A stretch of 39,261 nucleotides of DNA, from positions 1 to 39,261 of the IMG/VR virus record IMGVR_UViG_3300017963_000456, one strand, 5' to 3'. Of this stretch, positions 13,284 to 22,537 are shown one piece after another (positions within the stretch are counted from its first letter, which is position 1; every line of letters begins with the position of its first letter). This DNA comes from a virus. The position numbers and the translations under genes were made by a program. The notes under the pieces were generated by a model, which ran no database searches, was not told the DNA's origin, and was given only the letters and a program-made list of their open reading frames with translations.

Positions 13284-16259
13284 ATGGACAAAAATCGACT
13301 GGGTGTCGGCATCGTTTTCAGTGGCCTAGACGATGGATTGTCTAAGTCCGCTAAGGCGGTCGCCAACGACCTCGACGAAACTACCAAGGCGATGAGGGCG
13401 GCGGAGGAGGCGGCCAGGGGCCGAGGCGGGCGCGGCTTCATGGCTGACCTTCGCGAAGGTCTGACGATGCTGTCGATCTCTCGGATCGGCAGCACGATCA
13501 ATGATGTCAACGATGGGGTCTCAGGATCGTCGCGAGGATTCAATGATCTAGCGAAATCCATCGACACTACTGGCGCAAAATTGCGGACAGCTCTCGACCC
13601 CAAAACAGCGTCTCAGTTCACTCGGTCGATCACGGGCCTCGTCGCTGGGATGGGCGTGACCGGCGACCAGGCGCAGCAGATCTCGAATGCGCTGGTGAAC
13701 TCCGGCGCATCTCTCAGTGAGATGCGAACCACCATGCCGATGATTGGAACACTCGTCGGCAAAATGGGCATGGACGCCGAAAAGGTCGCGTCATCCTTTG
13801 CCATGGCAAACGGCAATCTCAACATGACCGGACGCGAAGTTAACGACCTGACGAAAGAGGTCTTCAAGCTTCAGCGTGACTACCAGCTGACCAATTTGGT
13901 TGAGGGGCTTCCGGAGCTATTCGAAAACGCCTACACCAACCTGATCAAGTTCGGAAAGATCAACGGGAAAGAGGCTGCTCGCACGGTGCAAGCTATGTCT
14001 AGGATGACGGCGCAGTTTCAAAAGCTCGGATTCTCGCAGCAACAGGCCGGCAAAATGTCGACCGACTTCAACGACAAGATCACCGATATCCGCGAGGCAT
14101 TCCTTGATCTCGAGGCCGGTCTCGATCCGCAAAGCGACGTTGTCCAGGGCATTTATGATGCGTTCGGAGCTGGCGGCCTCAATGCCACGGGAATCATCGA
14201 GGCTATCAAATCCGGCAAGCACACTCCGGACGAGATCATGAAGCAGATGCAGGGCATGGTCGCGTCGATCACGGACCCGACTGAAAAGAACAACGCCATT
14301 CAGCGTTTGAAGCGCCTATTCGGTCCCGAGATGACAGCCGTGCTCGACCCGTTGGCCGGCCAGATGGCCGATGTCGGCAAGAAAGCGCAGGAGATCGGCA
14401 AGGGAGTAACGGCCGAAAAGGCATTCGCCGATGTCTCTCGAGCTATGGGCGGAACGCTCGAGTACACCGAAAAGCTCAATCAGGCTGCCCATGACTGGAA
14501 GGACGCGATTACTCAGCTGACCATCAAGGGTGGGCTGACAGCGGCCATGAACGCGGACACGAAGGCGACTCATGAGCTGTCCAAAGCCGTGACTGATGCC
14601 GATTCAAAACTGGGAGCGTTCGCGCGCACGATCGAGGGTCTAAAGCTTCAAGGCCTGTCTTACTTGTTCCCGGATGCCGCAGCTGCTCGGCCATTCCTCC
14701 GCGTTTTGTCTGACATGATTTACCCCCTAACCTCTCTGATGGGGCTGATGACAATCTTCGGGAAGCCGCTAGCGCTTCTCGGCAAAGGCTTGATCTTGCC
14801 TTTCAAGCTACTAGGAAAGTCGACGAAGCTCGCTTCCGCCGGTATCCAGGGCGTCGGATTCGCGCTAGGCAAGACCGCGAAAGTCGCCAAGATGGCCTTC
14901 GCGGCGATTTCATCGCCTATCGAAACGCTCGGATCCATGTTCGGATGGCTCAAAGAGATGATCTCGCCAATCATGCGGATTGTCGGCAAATTGATGCCGT
15001 CGGCGATGCGCCGCTTTGGCGGCATAGCGGCTTCGATGATGGGCGGCCCGGTCGTCGCGGCGATAGCGGCCGTCGTTGGAGCCTTGGATCTCCTCGCCAT
15101 GGCATGGCCGCATCTCACTGATCTAGTCCGCAAGTTCTCGCCGGAAATCGCCGACGTCATGGATTCGATCGGAGAGAATGTCGGAGCTGTTTGGGACAGC
15201 ATCAAGGAGGGCGCCTCCTTCGCATGGGATACGATCCTTGATGGATGGGACACTCTGAAAGACGCCATGATGTCTGGATGGAAGGTTCTCAAGCCGTTTC
15301 TAGTCCTTGGCTTCAAGGCGATTGCCACCGTGGCTGGCGTCTACTTGGCGATTGTCGAGAAGGTGGTCGTGTCCCTGTGGAAGGGCATCAAATCTGTGTG
15401 GAGCTCTGGAACGAAATTCATCGGCGATCTATGGCAGTCTGCAGGCGATAAGCTAGCGGCAACGTGGGAGGCGATATCGAGCTTCTTCTCAGAAAAATGG
15501 AAGAGCTTTAAAGGCATGGCCCAGGAAGCGATGAAGCCGATATTTGAGATCGGCGCCTCGATCAAAAATGCCCTTGGCATCGGCGGCGAGGGCATGGGGA
15601 CCTTTTGGGACGACATGCTCGTCAAGCCGTTTCAGCGCAAGCGCGACGAGATCCTCGGTCTTGTATCCAAGCTCGGCGCGCAGATCGTCAACATCCTCCC
15701 TGATTGGGCGAAGAACGCATTCGAGGATGTCTCGTCGTTTGCGTCGGGAATCCTGAACAGGGGCCGAGAGATCGCCGGCTCCATAACAGGGGCCGTGGGG
15801 ATCGGCGGCGACGGTGCGACGGATGCGGGAGCAGGGCTATCGGGTGCGCCGCTCGCAGCCACCGAGGGAGATGCGGCTGGTGCAAAGATCCTCAAGTTCC
15901 CGAGCCCGTCGTCTTCGGCGGCTCAGGATATGGGGATGTTGGCGGGATTCGCCGAGGACGAGCCAGAGGTCAAGGCGATCCCGATCAAGCGCCAGAAGGG
16001 GGCCACGGCAGCCGCTCGCGCGGCCGGGGTCGATCTCAGTGCCCCCAGAAGGCCGCAGGTCGGTGACAAAAACTTTCAGGCAGTTGTCGACGCCATCACC
16101 GAACAGCGCGACACGCTAGCGAAGCTTCTCGCGGCTCTTCTCGACAAAGACACGACCATTGAGATCAAGGGCGACATGCGCAAATTCTTGAAAGCCACAA
16201 ATGCTGCAGCTGCTGATGATGCTGGTCGCCAGGGACTGAACGCCGCAGTCGGGAGGTAG
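13284..16259 (+). CDS. Tape measure protein
   Basis: 991 residues from ATG 13284, the largest gene here. Long helices dominate the first 500 residues (SKSAKAVANDLDETTKAMRA), with typical tape-measure segments such as FNDLAKSIDTTGAKL. Hydrophobic stretches near residues 578-609 (MMGGPVVAAIAAVVGALDLL) and 673-699 (FKAIATVAGVYLAIVEKVVV) could insert in the host membrane on injection. The C-terminal part is rich in Ala, Gly and Pro. The protein sets tail length; at about 1.5 angstrom per residue it predicts a tail near 150 nm. It follows the chaperone and precedes the baseplate hub genes, the standard order. Confidence 0.92.
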   Translation: MDKNRLGVGIVFSGLDDGLSKSAKAVANDLDETTKAMRAAEEAARGRGGRGFMADLREGLTMLSISRIGSTINDVNDGVSGSSRGFNDLAKSIDTTGAKLRTALDPKTASQFTRSITGLVAGMGVTGDQAQQISNALVNSGASLSEMRTTMPMIGTLVGKMGMDAEKVASSFAMANGNLNMTGREVNDLTKEVFKLQRDYQLTNLVEGLPELFENAYTNLIKFGKINGKEAARTVQAMSRMTAQFQKLGFSQQQAGKMSTDFNDKITDIREAFLDLEAGLDPQSDVVQGIYDAFGAGGLNATGIIEAIKSGKHTPDEIMKQMQGMVASITDPTEKNNAIQRLKRLFGPEMTAVLDPLAGQMADVGKKAQEIGKGVTAEKAFADVSRAMGGTLEYTEKLNQAAHDWKDAITQLTIKGGLTAAMNADTKATHELSKAVTDADSKLGAFARTIEGLKLQGLSYLFPDAAAARPFLRVLSDMIYPLTSLMGLMTIFGKPLALLGKGLILPFKLLGKSTKLASAGIQGVGFALGKTAKVAKMAFAAISSPIETLGSMFGWLKEMISPIMRIVGKLMPSAMRRFGGIAASMMGGPVVAAIAAVVGALDLLAMAWPHLTDLVRKFSPEIADVMDSIGENVGAVWDSIKEGASFAWDTILDGWDTLKDAMMSGWKVLKPFLVLGFKAIATVAGVYLAIVEKVVVSLWKGIKSVWSSGTKFIGDLWQSAGDKLAATWEAISSFFSEKWKSFKGMAQEAMKPIFEIGASIKNALGIGGEGMGTFWDDMLVKPFQRKRDEILGLVSKLGAQIVNILPDWAKNAFEDVSSFASGILNRGREIAGSITGAVGIGGDGATDAGAGLSGAPLAATEGDAAGAKILKFPSPSSSAAQDMGMLAGFAEDEPEVKAIPIKRQKGATAAARAAGVDLSAPRRPQVGDKNFQAVVDAITEQRDTLAKLLAALLDKDTTIEIKGDMRKFLKATNAAAADDAGRQGLNAAVGR

Positions 16260-16261
16260 AT

Positions 16262-16579
16262 ATGGGAGTTAGAATCTCGCGTTCCTCGTGGCTCTCGTTG
16301 GCGCCATTGCTGCGAGCAGACGGCATCGTTTTCTGGGACACCCCTGACCTTCCCGAGCTCGCTCCCAGTTCCGGCGACCGTTTCATCGACGTTGACTCGA
16401 CGTATCTTGGACGACTGGACCTCATAGCCCATGATTTTTACGGCGACGTGAATTTGTGGTGGGCGATTGCTCTGGCGAACAATATCGACCAGATTCCTAC
16501 AGATATGCCGATCGGAACCAGGCTGCGCATTCCGGACAAGCAGGTCGTCGATGCAGCTCTGTCGCGCGGCGCGAGGTAA
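16262..16579 (+). CDS. LysM / gp53-like baseplate protein
   Basis: 105 residues from ATG 16262, two bases after the tape-measure stop. A LysM-type pattern occupies the second half (LIAHDFYGDVNLWWAIALAN then PIGTRLRIP). T4 gp53 and the small LysM proteins of P2-like tails share this layout and help hold the baseplate together or touch peptidoglycan. The N-terminal part has hydrophobic strands (RFIDVDSTYLGR). The location between tape measure and hub matches P2 gpX and similar proteins. Confidence 0.75.
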   Translation: MGVRISRSSWLSLAPLLRADGIVFWDTPDLPELAPSSGDRFIDVDSTYLGRLDLIAHDFYGDVNLWWAIALANNIDQIPTDMPIGTRLRIPDKQVVDAALSRGAR

Positions 16580-16582
16580 TCG

Positions 16583-18028
16583 ATGGCTGAATCGACGCTG
16601 GCTGGGGGCACATACGAGGTCGTCGCTTACAAGGGCGGCCAAGAGTGGAATCGCACCAACTTTCCAGCTTTCTTTAACTCCATATCATCTGTCCGCGCGG
16701 ATGTCGGTGGAGGAGGGGCCTCCTCCATCACGATCACTCTGACCCCTAGTTTGATCGACGCTATCCTGATCCTGCAGTCCGGAATCCTAGGGGCCTCGAC
16801 AGCGGACCCGAGTTTGCTTCCGAGCAGCGGGGGTGGTGGATCACAGCAGCCATCGATCAGTAATGTCGGCGGCAATGCGTCCGCGACATCCGCCGACGCT
16901 CCCGCCAGCGCCCCTTCAAACGGTACCTATTATGCCGTTCGATTTCTGTATCCGGGCGTTCCCGAGGGGGACACGCCTTGGTATGGAGGGCACACGTGCC
17001 AGCCTAGTTTCGACATAAGCGGCGGACTAATCGACATCACCGTGAAGGTGACGGGCGTTCAGAACATGATGTCGATCATGGGAGGCCCGGTCGTTATCAA
17101 TAACGAATCGGCGCTCTCAGTCCTGAAGCGATTCGCTTCGAAGTTCAACGTGGAAATTACATTCGACGATGAGGACACGGAGACCGAGGCTCTCCTTTCC
17201 GACACAAAAATCAGCGGCGCTTTCAACGAAGATTACGACGACATCATCCGTCGCGTTCTCACAGACCTATTCTGCTCCTACGTCAAATACGACGGCGATG
17301 AGGCTGACCCGAAACCTCAGTATCGAATCAAATCTCTGAAATATCTGTCGAAGCAGCCGATCGAATATCACATTTGTGTTTTGAGACAGATCGATCCGTC
17401 TAACGGACAGATCCCTGCAGAGTTGTCTCTTGAGTCAGCTGGCGCGCTATTCGCCCCCGGCAATGCATTTGGAACATTTCAGCGCGAGCTTATTACCGGC
17501 GAAAAAAGGTTCGATCCATACGCTGGCAGTCCGCAAGATTACAAAGGTCAGTCTGATTCGGCTTCCAAGGCGGACTCTGGTTCGGTGCCTATGGATACAG
17601 GCGATGGATTGGCGAAAGGCGGCGCTACTGGCCTTGTCGACACTGGAGGCGATCTCGTCGCCGGCCATGTGGCGGCCGGCATCAAAAGAGGTGACCTAGA
17701 AAATCAGGACCGTCTTACGGCTGTTTCTGAGGCGTCCCGCACTGGCGCCTTGGTTTTTTCGGCGACATGCCCAGGAATCCCTCGAGTTCGTCCCCTCTCC
17801 TACGTCCAACTTACGGTTGGCCCAGGGGACGGGGGGATCGAAGCCTTCTCGGGTCCATGCCGAGTCACCGAGATCGCTCACGAATGCAACGATAGCGGTT
17901 GGACGACAACGCTCAAACTCTTCAAAACAGGCGGTCCAACTTACAACGCGTCCGCGACACCGAAGAAGGGCGAGGCGCCGAAAGCGCCAAACAAAGGCGC
18001 AATCAAGCAAGCTACGGATATTCCATGA
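16583..18028 (+). CDS. Baseplate hub protein (gp27 / P2 gpD-like)
   Basis: 481 residues from ATG 16583. The N-terminus has a strand plus glycine-rich region (SSVRADVGGGGASSITITLT). The middle fits hub proteins: LIDITVKVTGVQN, SALSVLKRFASKFNVEITFD, FNEDYDDIIRRVLTDLFCSY. The C-terminal strand domain (ATCPGIPRVRPLSYVQLTVG) resembles the second barrel of gp27/gpD hubs. The protein forms the trimeric centre of the baseplate on which the spike sits. Genes for LysM, hub and spike are adjacent here as in P2-like and T4-like clusters. The stop overlaps the spike start by ATGA. Confidence 0.75.
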   Translation: MAESTLAGGTYEVVAYKGGQEWNRTNFPAFFNSISSVRADVGGGGASSITITLTPSLIDAILILQSGILGASTADPSLLPSSGGGGSQQPSISNVGGNASATSADAPASAPSNGTYYAVRFLYPGVPEGDTPWYGGHTCQPSFDISGGLIDITVKVTGVQNMMSIMGGPVVINNESALSVLKRFASKFNVEITFDDEDTETEALLSDTKISGAFNEDYDDIIRRVLTDLFCSYVKYDGDEADPKPQYRIKSLKYLSKQPIEYHICVLRQIDPSNGQIPAELSLESAGALFAPGNAFGTFQRELITGEKRFDPYAGSPQDYKGQSDSASKADSGSVPMDTGDGLAKGGATGLVDTGGDLVAGHVAAGIKRGDLENQDRLTAVSEASRTGALVFSATCPGIPRVRPLSYVQLTVGPGDGGIEAFSGPCRVTEIAHECNDSGWTTTLKLFKTGGPTYNASATPKKGEAPKAPNKGAIKQATDIP

Positions 18029-19029
18029 GCCTCATCGCGAACCTCATCCGCAACGTGACCGACTTCGGGATTGAGCGCGTCTTCAAGCGCTACTATTCGC
18101 TCTATCGCGGCGAGGTCACTGACAACGTCGATCCCGAGCATCGCGGGCGGGTCAAGCTGCGTTTGCCCACCATCTTCGGCCAGGACGAGCTCCCGACGTT
18201 TGCCGAGCCGCGAGACTTCCGGGGGGCTGGCGCGGGGAAGGGCGAATTCTGGCCCCCGGAGGTAGGAGACTGGGTCTACGTCGAGTTTGAGCAAGGAGAC
18301 CCGCGTTATCCGATTTACTCAGGCGGCTGGCATGCCCAGGAAGAGGTCGACACGTCGGACTTCGAGCATGATGCTGACGCCCCGAAGTCACGTGGTTGGA
18401 AGACCAAATACGGCCACGTGATGAAGTTTGTCGACCAGGCTGGCAAAGAGCGTGTCTATGTCTCGACGCCCAAGGGTCACTTTCTGATCCTCGATGACAG
18501 CGAGGGATCCGAGTCGATCTTTCTGATCCATAAATCTGGCGCACAGATGCAGATCGACCAGACCGGATCGGCAAAAATTGTGGCGTTAGACGGCGGCTAT
18601 GTGTCACTCGACGCGGAGACGCACGAGGTATCGGCGGCGTCTAAGGACGGCTCCCTGATCAAGCTGGGGGAAGACATCCTTCTTTTGCCGAAAGGCGGCG
18701 ACACGCTCCTGCATTTAAAGGAGGGGCTCGCGCAGTTTACGTCCGCCAAGGACATGACTATCGCGGCGAATGCCCTGACAGTGTCGGCGGGATCGGTCAC
18801 GATCGACGCGCAGGGAGCGAAGCTAAATCTCGGGGCCGGCAAAATCGCCATCGGAGCCGGGGCGACGGAGGTGGTAGATTCCATCATTCAGATCATCGAC
18901 TCGCTAACCCAGAGCCCATCTCTGACGACGACCGGAACCGGACCGTCAGGTCCGCTTTCGCCGCCGGCATCGGTTCAACTGGGAGTGCTCAAAGCCCTGC
19001 TGTTGGCCATCAAGGGAAGTCTCGCTTAA
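18025..19029 (+). CDS. Baseplate spike protein with OB-fold (gp5 / gpV / VgrG-like)
   Basis: 334 residues from ATG 18025, overlapping the previous stop. Residues ~28-100 match the OB-fold of phage spikes: LYRGEVTDNVDPEHRGRVKL, then PPEVGDWVYVEFEQGDPRYP and IYSGGWHA. The segment after ~140 has short alternating strands (YVSTPKGHFLILDD, TMTIAANALTVSAGSVTID type) that would form the beta-helix needle. It lacks a lysozyme domain, unlike T4 gp5. The needle punctures the outer membrane on contraction. The C-terminus ends in a Thr/Pro-rich linker and a hydrophobic helix (LGVLKALLLAIKGSLA). Confidence 0.85.
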   Translation: MSLIANLIRNVTDFGIERVFKRYYSLYRGEVTDNVDPEHRGRVKLRLPTIFGQDELPTFAEPRDFRGAGAGKGEFWPPEVGDWVYVEFEQGDPRYPIYSGGWHAQEEVDTSDFEHDADAPKSRGWKTKYGHVMKFVDQAGKERVYVSTPKGHFLILDDSEGSESIFLIHKSGAQMQIDQTGSAKIVALDGGYVSLDAETHEVSAASKDGSLIKLGEDILLLPKGGDTLLHLKEGLAQFTSAKDMTIAANALTVSAGSVTIDAQGAKLNLGAGKIAIGAGATEVVDSIIQIIDSLTQSPSLTTTGTGPSGPLSPPASVQLGVLKALLLAIKGSLA

Positions 19030-19271
19030 TGGGTAAGCTCATCGATTTGACGGCCAGGTTCATCGGAGAAAGGAGCCCGCTTGATTTATCAGCTGGGGTC
19101 GTCGATGCCGGCCTTATTTTGGCGGTCGACGAGATGGAGCAGCTAGTTCACGCCTCGGCGCGCGAGATCGCGATAGAGCTCGTCCGACGGACCCGGGTGA
19201 TGGTTTGTGTTGATGAGCACGAGGACGAGTACGGCCGGGGTTTTTACTCGATCTATACTTCGGAGGTCTGA
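19029..19271 (+). CDS. Small protein of unknown function after the spike
   Basis: 80 residues from ATG 19029, overlapping the previous TAA (TAATG). A helical middle (EMEQLVHASAREIAIELVRR) is flanked by a hydrophobic N-terminal stretch (SAGVVDAGLILAVDE) and an acidic, aromatic C-terminus (HEDEYGRGFYSIYTSEV). It is not recognised. Overlap with the spike gene suggests joint translation and a minor baseplate or assembly role. Confidence 0.55.
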   Translation: MGKLIDLTARFIGERSPLDLSAGVVDAGLILAVDEMEQLVHASAREIAIELVRRTRVMVCVDEHEDEYGRGFYSIYTSEV

Positions 19272-19273
19272 CA

Positions 19274-19849
19274 TTGCCGGTCAAGCCGCAGGCTGAATGG
19301 GCAAGCACCTACGCCGAGGATCTTGAGCAATACTACTCGGACTACCAAGCCGCGCTCGAGCTTGGGGCGCCCGGCCCCCCGATCGTGGAATTCTGGGCTG
19401 GATGGGTCGCCAAGAATGCTGATGGCATCGAGACGACCGCTCCATATCCGGGGTCGATCGCCGTGGTCGACCAGTCCTCCTTCGCGCCGGTCGATTTTAC
19501 GGGCGTGGCGAGCGCTGTGCAGGCGGCCCAAGTTTTGGCCGACGCCTGGCAAGCGTTCATGAACGGCTTAACCTGGCCTCCTATGACGCCGGCCCCTCCA
19601 TTCACGGCCATAACCTCCGTCACCACGAGCGCGCTCGGGTTGACCGCCGCCTATGCTACGCTACTAGCGGGCTTGACCGCCGTGTTTTCGACTCTCCCGG
19701 CAAGCCCCGAGACGGCGATGCAAGAGAAGTCAGAGGCTATTGCCTCTCTTTTCTACACCGCGACCATCTCGGTTGGGGTCCAGATCGACGGCCTGGGGAC
19801 CGGAGCTCCGCCGCCGGCTGTGTCGATACCGCAATCGCCCGCGCTTTGA
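19274..19849 (+). CDS. Baseplate-region protein of unknown function
   Basis: 191 residues from TTG 19274, supported by GGAGG at 19262-19266. The middle is rich in Ala, Thr and Pro with a hydrophobic run (LGLTAAYATLLAGLTAVFST) that is weakly membrane-like. A start of YYSDYQAALELGAPGPP and an end of proline-rich sequence (GTGAPPPAVSIPQSPAL) are visible. No family is recognised. The proline-rich end precedes the even more proline-rich gene at 19859, so the two may act together at the tail tip. Confidence 0.55.
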   Translation: MPVKPQAEWASTYAEDLEQYYSDYQAALELGAPGPPIVEFWAGWVAKNADGIETTAPYPGSIAVVDQSSFAPVDFTGVASAVQAAQVLADAWQAFMNGLTWPPMTPAPPFTAITSVTTSALGLTAAYATLLAGLTAVFSTLPASPETAMQEKSEAIASLFYTATISVGVQIDGLGTGAPPPAVSIPQSPAL

Positions 19850-19858
19850 GGGAGCGAC

Positions 19859-20335
19859 ATGGCCGGTTTGTATGTGAAAATCTCGGGATTCCTTAAAGGG
19901 TCAGAGCGCACTTCGCTGAAGCTCTTCATTCCTCTGCCGGTCTTGCCGATCCCGATCCCTTCATTGCCGGTTTTGAAATTGCCGGAGCTCCCTTCGATCC
20001 CATCGTTACCGAAGATCGGCATCCCCGCACCACTCGCTATCCCGGTCCCGGCATTGCCGGCGCTGGCCATTCCTGCGCTGCCGATTCCGACGCCATCGCT
20101 GCCGGTCATCAAACTTCCCGAGCTTCCGTCGATTCCATCGCTGCCCAAGATTTCCATTCCGGAACCACTATCAATCCCGATTCCATCGCTGCCGACGCTC
20201 GCGATCCCATCCCTGCCGATCCCGATTCCGTCGATCCCGATCCCAACGATCCCGTCGCTACCGTCTCTCCCCAAGATTCCGATCCCACTCTTTCCGGCTC
20301 CCTTCTCGACTGTGGTGAGCACAGGCCAGGAATGA
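19859..20335 (+). CDS. Proline-rich repeat protein (IPxLP repeats)
   Basis: 158 residues from ATG 19859. After ~24 ordinary residues the protein becomes an almost unbroken series of P-x-P and P-x-x-P steps of the kind IPSLPxxxIP. A 45-residue unit repeats nearly exactly: residues ~36-56 and ~81-101 share KLPELPSIPSLPKI. Repeated Pro with Ile, Leu and Ser predicts a long, rigid polyproline-type rod or a stacked fibrous structure. It lies between the spike and gp25 genes, so a spike-tip or baseplate-pin role is possible. No known family is recognised. Confidence 0.7.
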   Translation: MAGLYVKISGFLKGSERTSLKLFIPLPVLPIPIPSLPVLKLPELPSIPSLPKIGIPAPLAIPVPALPALAIPALPIPTPSLPVIKLPELPSIPSLPKISIPEPLSIPIPSLPTLAIPSLPIPIPSIPIPTIPSLPSLPKIPIPLFPAPFSTVVSTGQE

Positions 20336-20400
20336 GGTAGACTGGGTGCAGATCAAGCGCAATCGAGACGCCGAGACGGCACCAACGTGGAGGGAAGACG

Positions 20401-20823
20401 GTGGCAGCACCGCCGCTCAATTCTGGCACCACCCGTCCATCCAGCACCGCCGAATCACAACGTGACTTGGTGGGGATTTCTTTCCCGTTCCGCAAGGAAA
20501 ATGGGGAATTCCCCGCGCGCGTGCGGAACGCGGATTGCGTGCAAAACAACATTTTCACGCTATTCAAAACGCCGAAGCGCAGTCGTATCATGCGGCCGTT
20601 GATGGGAACGAATGCTTACGATCTCGTCTTTGAGTCACAGGGATCTCTGCTCAAGACGCGGCTCGACCGTGGAATTCGCCAGACCATCAAGAATGGCGAG
20701 CCTCGAGCCAATCCCCTCAGTATCAGGATCACTGATACCGACTCCGAGACCACGGCCGAGGTACTCTATGAGGTTCAGGGAGTGCGCGAGGTCATAGCGT
20801 TGGATCCCTTCCAGAAAAAGTGA
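20401..20823 (+). CDS. Baseplate wedge protein gp25-like
   Basis: 140 residues from GTG 20401, six bases after GGAGGG. The first ~28 residues are a low-complexity lead (NSGTTRPSSTAESQRD). The core has the gp25/gpW pattern: LVGISFPFRKENGEFP, NIFTLFKTPKRSRIMRPLMG, TNAYDLVFESQG, then LLKTRLDRGIRQTIKNGEPR and a last strand TAEVLYEVQGV. This protein clamps the sheath to the baseplate wedge in contractile tails. It precedes the gpJ gene, which is the usual pair. Confidence 0.85.
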   Translation: MAAPPLNSGTTRPSSTAESQRDLVGISFPFRKENGEFPARVRNADCVQNNIFTLFKTPKRSRIMRPLMGTNAYDLVFESQGSLLKTRLDRGIRQTIKNGEPRANPLSIRITDTDSETTAEVLYEVQGVREVIALDPFQKK

Positions 20824-20835
20824 ACGCGCGTTCGC
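20820..20835 (+). promoter_or_regulatory. 16-bp palindrome GTGAACGCGCGTTCGC, copy 3
   Basis: Lies across the gp25 stop codon and just before the GGAGG at 20838-20842 of the gpJ gene. As RNA it could form a 6-bp stem with one U-G pair and a GCGC loop next to the ribosome binding site. Confidence 0.65.
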
Positions 20836-20850
20836 ATTGGAGGCTAAGGC

Positions 20851-22518
20851 GTGGCGGTTGAACTCAACAAGGTGCTTTATGTCGATCAGGACTTCGGGAC
20901 GGCTGTAGCCGCGATCCAGAACTTCCTGAGCTCGGAGTACCCGGACGAGTACAACGACTATATAGGCGCCAACCTTGGCCAGGCATTGATAGATATCATC
21001 GCCTACGCCGAGCAGAATCTGCTTTGGTATCTGAACCGCAAGGTCACTGATCTTTATTTCCCGACGGCCCGCACTCCCAACGCGGTCTCCAAGATAGCGC
21101 GCATGTTGGGGTACAAACCGAAAACGGCGACCTATGCTCAGGCGTCGGTAACGATCCGTTTGAAAAAGGGTCCGTATACTTTCCCGGTCACGATCAATCG
21201 CGGTTTCAAGCTCCGAGGTCCGAACCGCACGACCTGGGAATATAGAAGCGACGTCCCGATCGTCTTCGCCCCGGGTGAGCTCGTCAAGACGCTGACGGCG
21301 TCGCAGGGCGAGACGATCACCACGAACTTTATTTCATCCGGCGCGACCAATCAGGTCTTTGAGCTGCGCGGCATCTCGACCGGGAAATTTGTGGCTGGCG
21401 CCGACTTCCAGGTGTTTGTCGATGGGGTCGAGTGGGAGGAGTACGGACAGGTCCCATTCTCGGTGATCGAGGCGTATGAAACGAATCTGGTGACGAATCC
21501 GCCATACCTCCGATTTGGGGACGGCGTTCAGGGAAAGATCCCGCCTCAGGGCGCGGCAATCGAAGTCAAGTATGTGGTTTGCGACGGATTCAAGGGCCGC
21601 ATACTCGCGGGCGCCATCAAGGAGCCGATCTCGAACCTTGTCTCGAATTTCCAGACCATCCCGCTCGAGATCACCCAAACGGCAGCTTCCGCTGGCGGCG
21701 ATGACCCCGAGGATCTCCGGTCTATCGTCGTAAACAGCCCATTGTTTCAGCGGACCCAAGATCGGGCGATCACCAAGGGCGACTATGACTTTCTGTCGAA
21801 TCAATATGAAAACGTGGCGCGAGCGAACGCTTCTATAGTGCGCGGCGTTTCCGGCGACCTGGCGGTGCAGAATATCTACTCTGTATTCCGCGAGCAGATC
21901 GGCAAGCTGATGCTTAACTCATGCGAAACAGTCTCCGGATCTGGAGAATATGTTTCTGGGGTCGCGGGGGCGGTGTCTGGATACCTCGATATTCTCTATG
22001 ACCATATCGACTTGAATTTCACGGATTCCTGTAATGGCAACCTCGTCCAGGTGGCCGTGTTGTCGAAGGACGCGAATCGTCGCTATGTCGCGCCCCTGCA
22101 GGAGACATTAGACGGCCTCAAAGCTCATCTCGAAGAGCGCAAGGACGCGACCCACACGCTTGAGGTTCTATCCGGAACGGCAAACGTGGTCGACGCAACG
22201 ATCACGGTGCGCGTCAAGGTCAGTCAAAACGCGATCGAAGATGACGTCGTCCAGGAGATTAGCGACGCTCTCGAGAAAAGTGATGAGACACCATTCGGAC
22301 TCCTCGTCGAGCGTCCATTCGATCAGAGCCTCTATCTGTGGAACGTGGAGCAGGCTTTGATCGACGGCATCGAAGACGTGAATAATCGCGTCGTCTATAT
22401 CGACGTCGAAATCACTGGTCCGGCCGAGTTTCTCGACGATTACGGCAATTTGATTATTCCCAATGGATACGTCATTCAAAACGGCGGCGTCACGATCGTG
22501 AAGCTGCCTCGATATTGA
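20851..22518 (+). CDS. Baseplate wedge protein gpJ-like
   Basis: 555 residues from GTG 20851. The N-terminal part (LGQALIDIIAYAEQNLLWYL) and the conserved region AGGDDPEDLRSIVVNSPLFQ, RTQDRAITKGDYDFLSNQYE fit the Baseplate_J / T4 gp6 family. The C-terminal part has DATITVRVKVSQNAIEDDV and a wedge-arm domain. The protein forms the baseplate wedge that triggers sheath contraction. It follows gp25 as usual and is preceded by palindrome copy 3, so its transcription or translation may be controlled separately from the hub genes. Confidence 0.92.
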   Translation: MAVELNKVLYVDQDFGTAVAAIQNFLSSEYPDEYNDYIGANLGQALIDIIAYAEQNLLWYLNRKVTDLYFPTARTPNAVSKIARMLGYKPKTATYAQASVTIRLKKGPYTFPVTINRGFKLRGPNRTTWEYRSDVPIVFAPGELVKTLTASQGETITTNFISSGATNQVFELRGISTGKFVAGADFQVFVDGVEWEEYGQVPFSVIEAYETNLVTNPPYLRFGDGVQGKIPPQGAAIEVKYVVCDGFKGRILAGAIKEPISNLVSNFQTIPLEITQTAASAGGDDPEDLRSIVVNSPLFQRTQDRAITKGDYDFLSNQYENVARANASIVRGVSGDLAVQNIYSVFREQIGKLMLNSCETVSGSGEYVSGVAGAVSGYLDILYDHIDLNFTDSCNGNLVQVAVLSKDANRRYVAPLQETLDGLKAHLEERKDATHTLEVLSGTANVVDATITVRVKVSQNAIEDDVVQEISDALEKSDETPFGLLVERPFDQSLYLWNVEQALIDGIEDVNNRVVYIDVEITGPAEFLDDYGNLIIPNGYVIQNGGVTIVKLPRY

Positions 22519-22537
22519 GAACGGGAGTCAAAGGACC

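Noticed and set aside
20346-20465. A 39-codon GTG-started frame before and inside the gp25 gene
   Set aside because: It overlaps the gp25 start by 65 bases out of frame and has a weak ribosome site. The composition is plausible, but there is no support for it as a gene.
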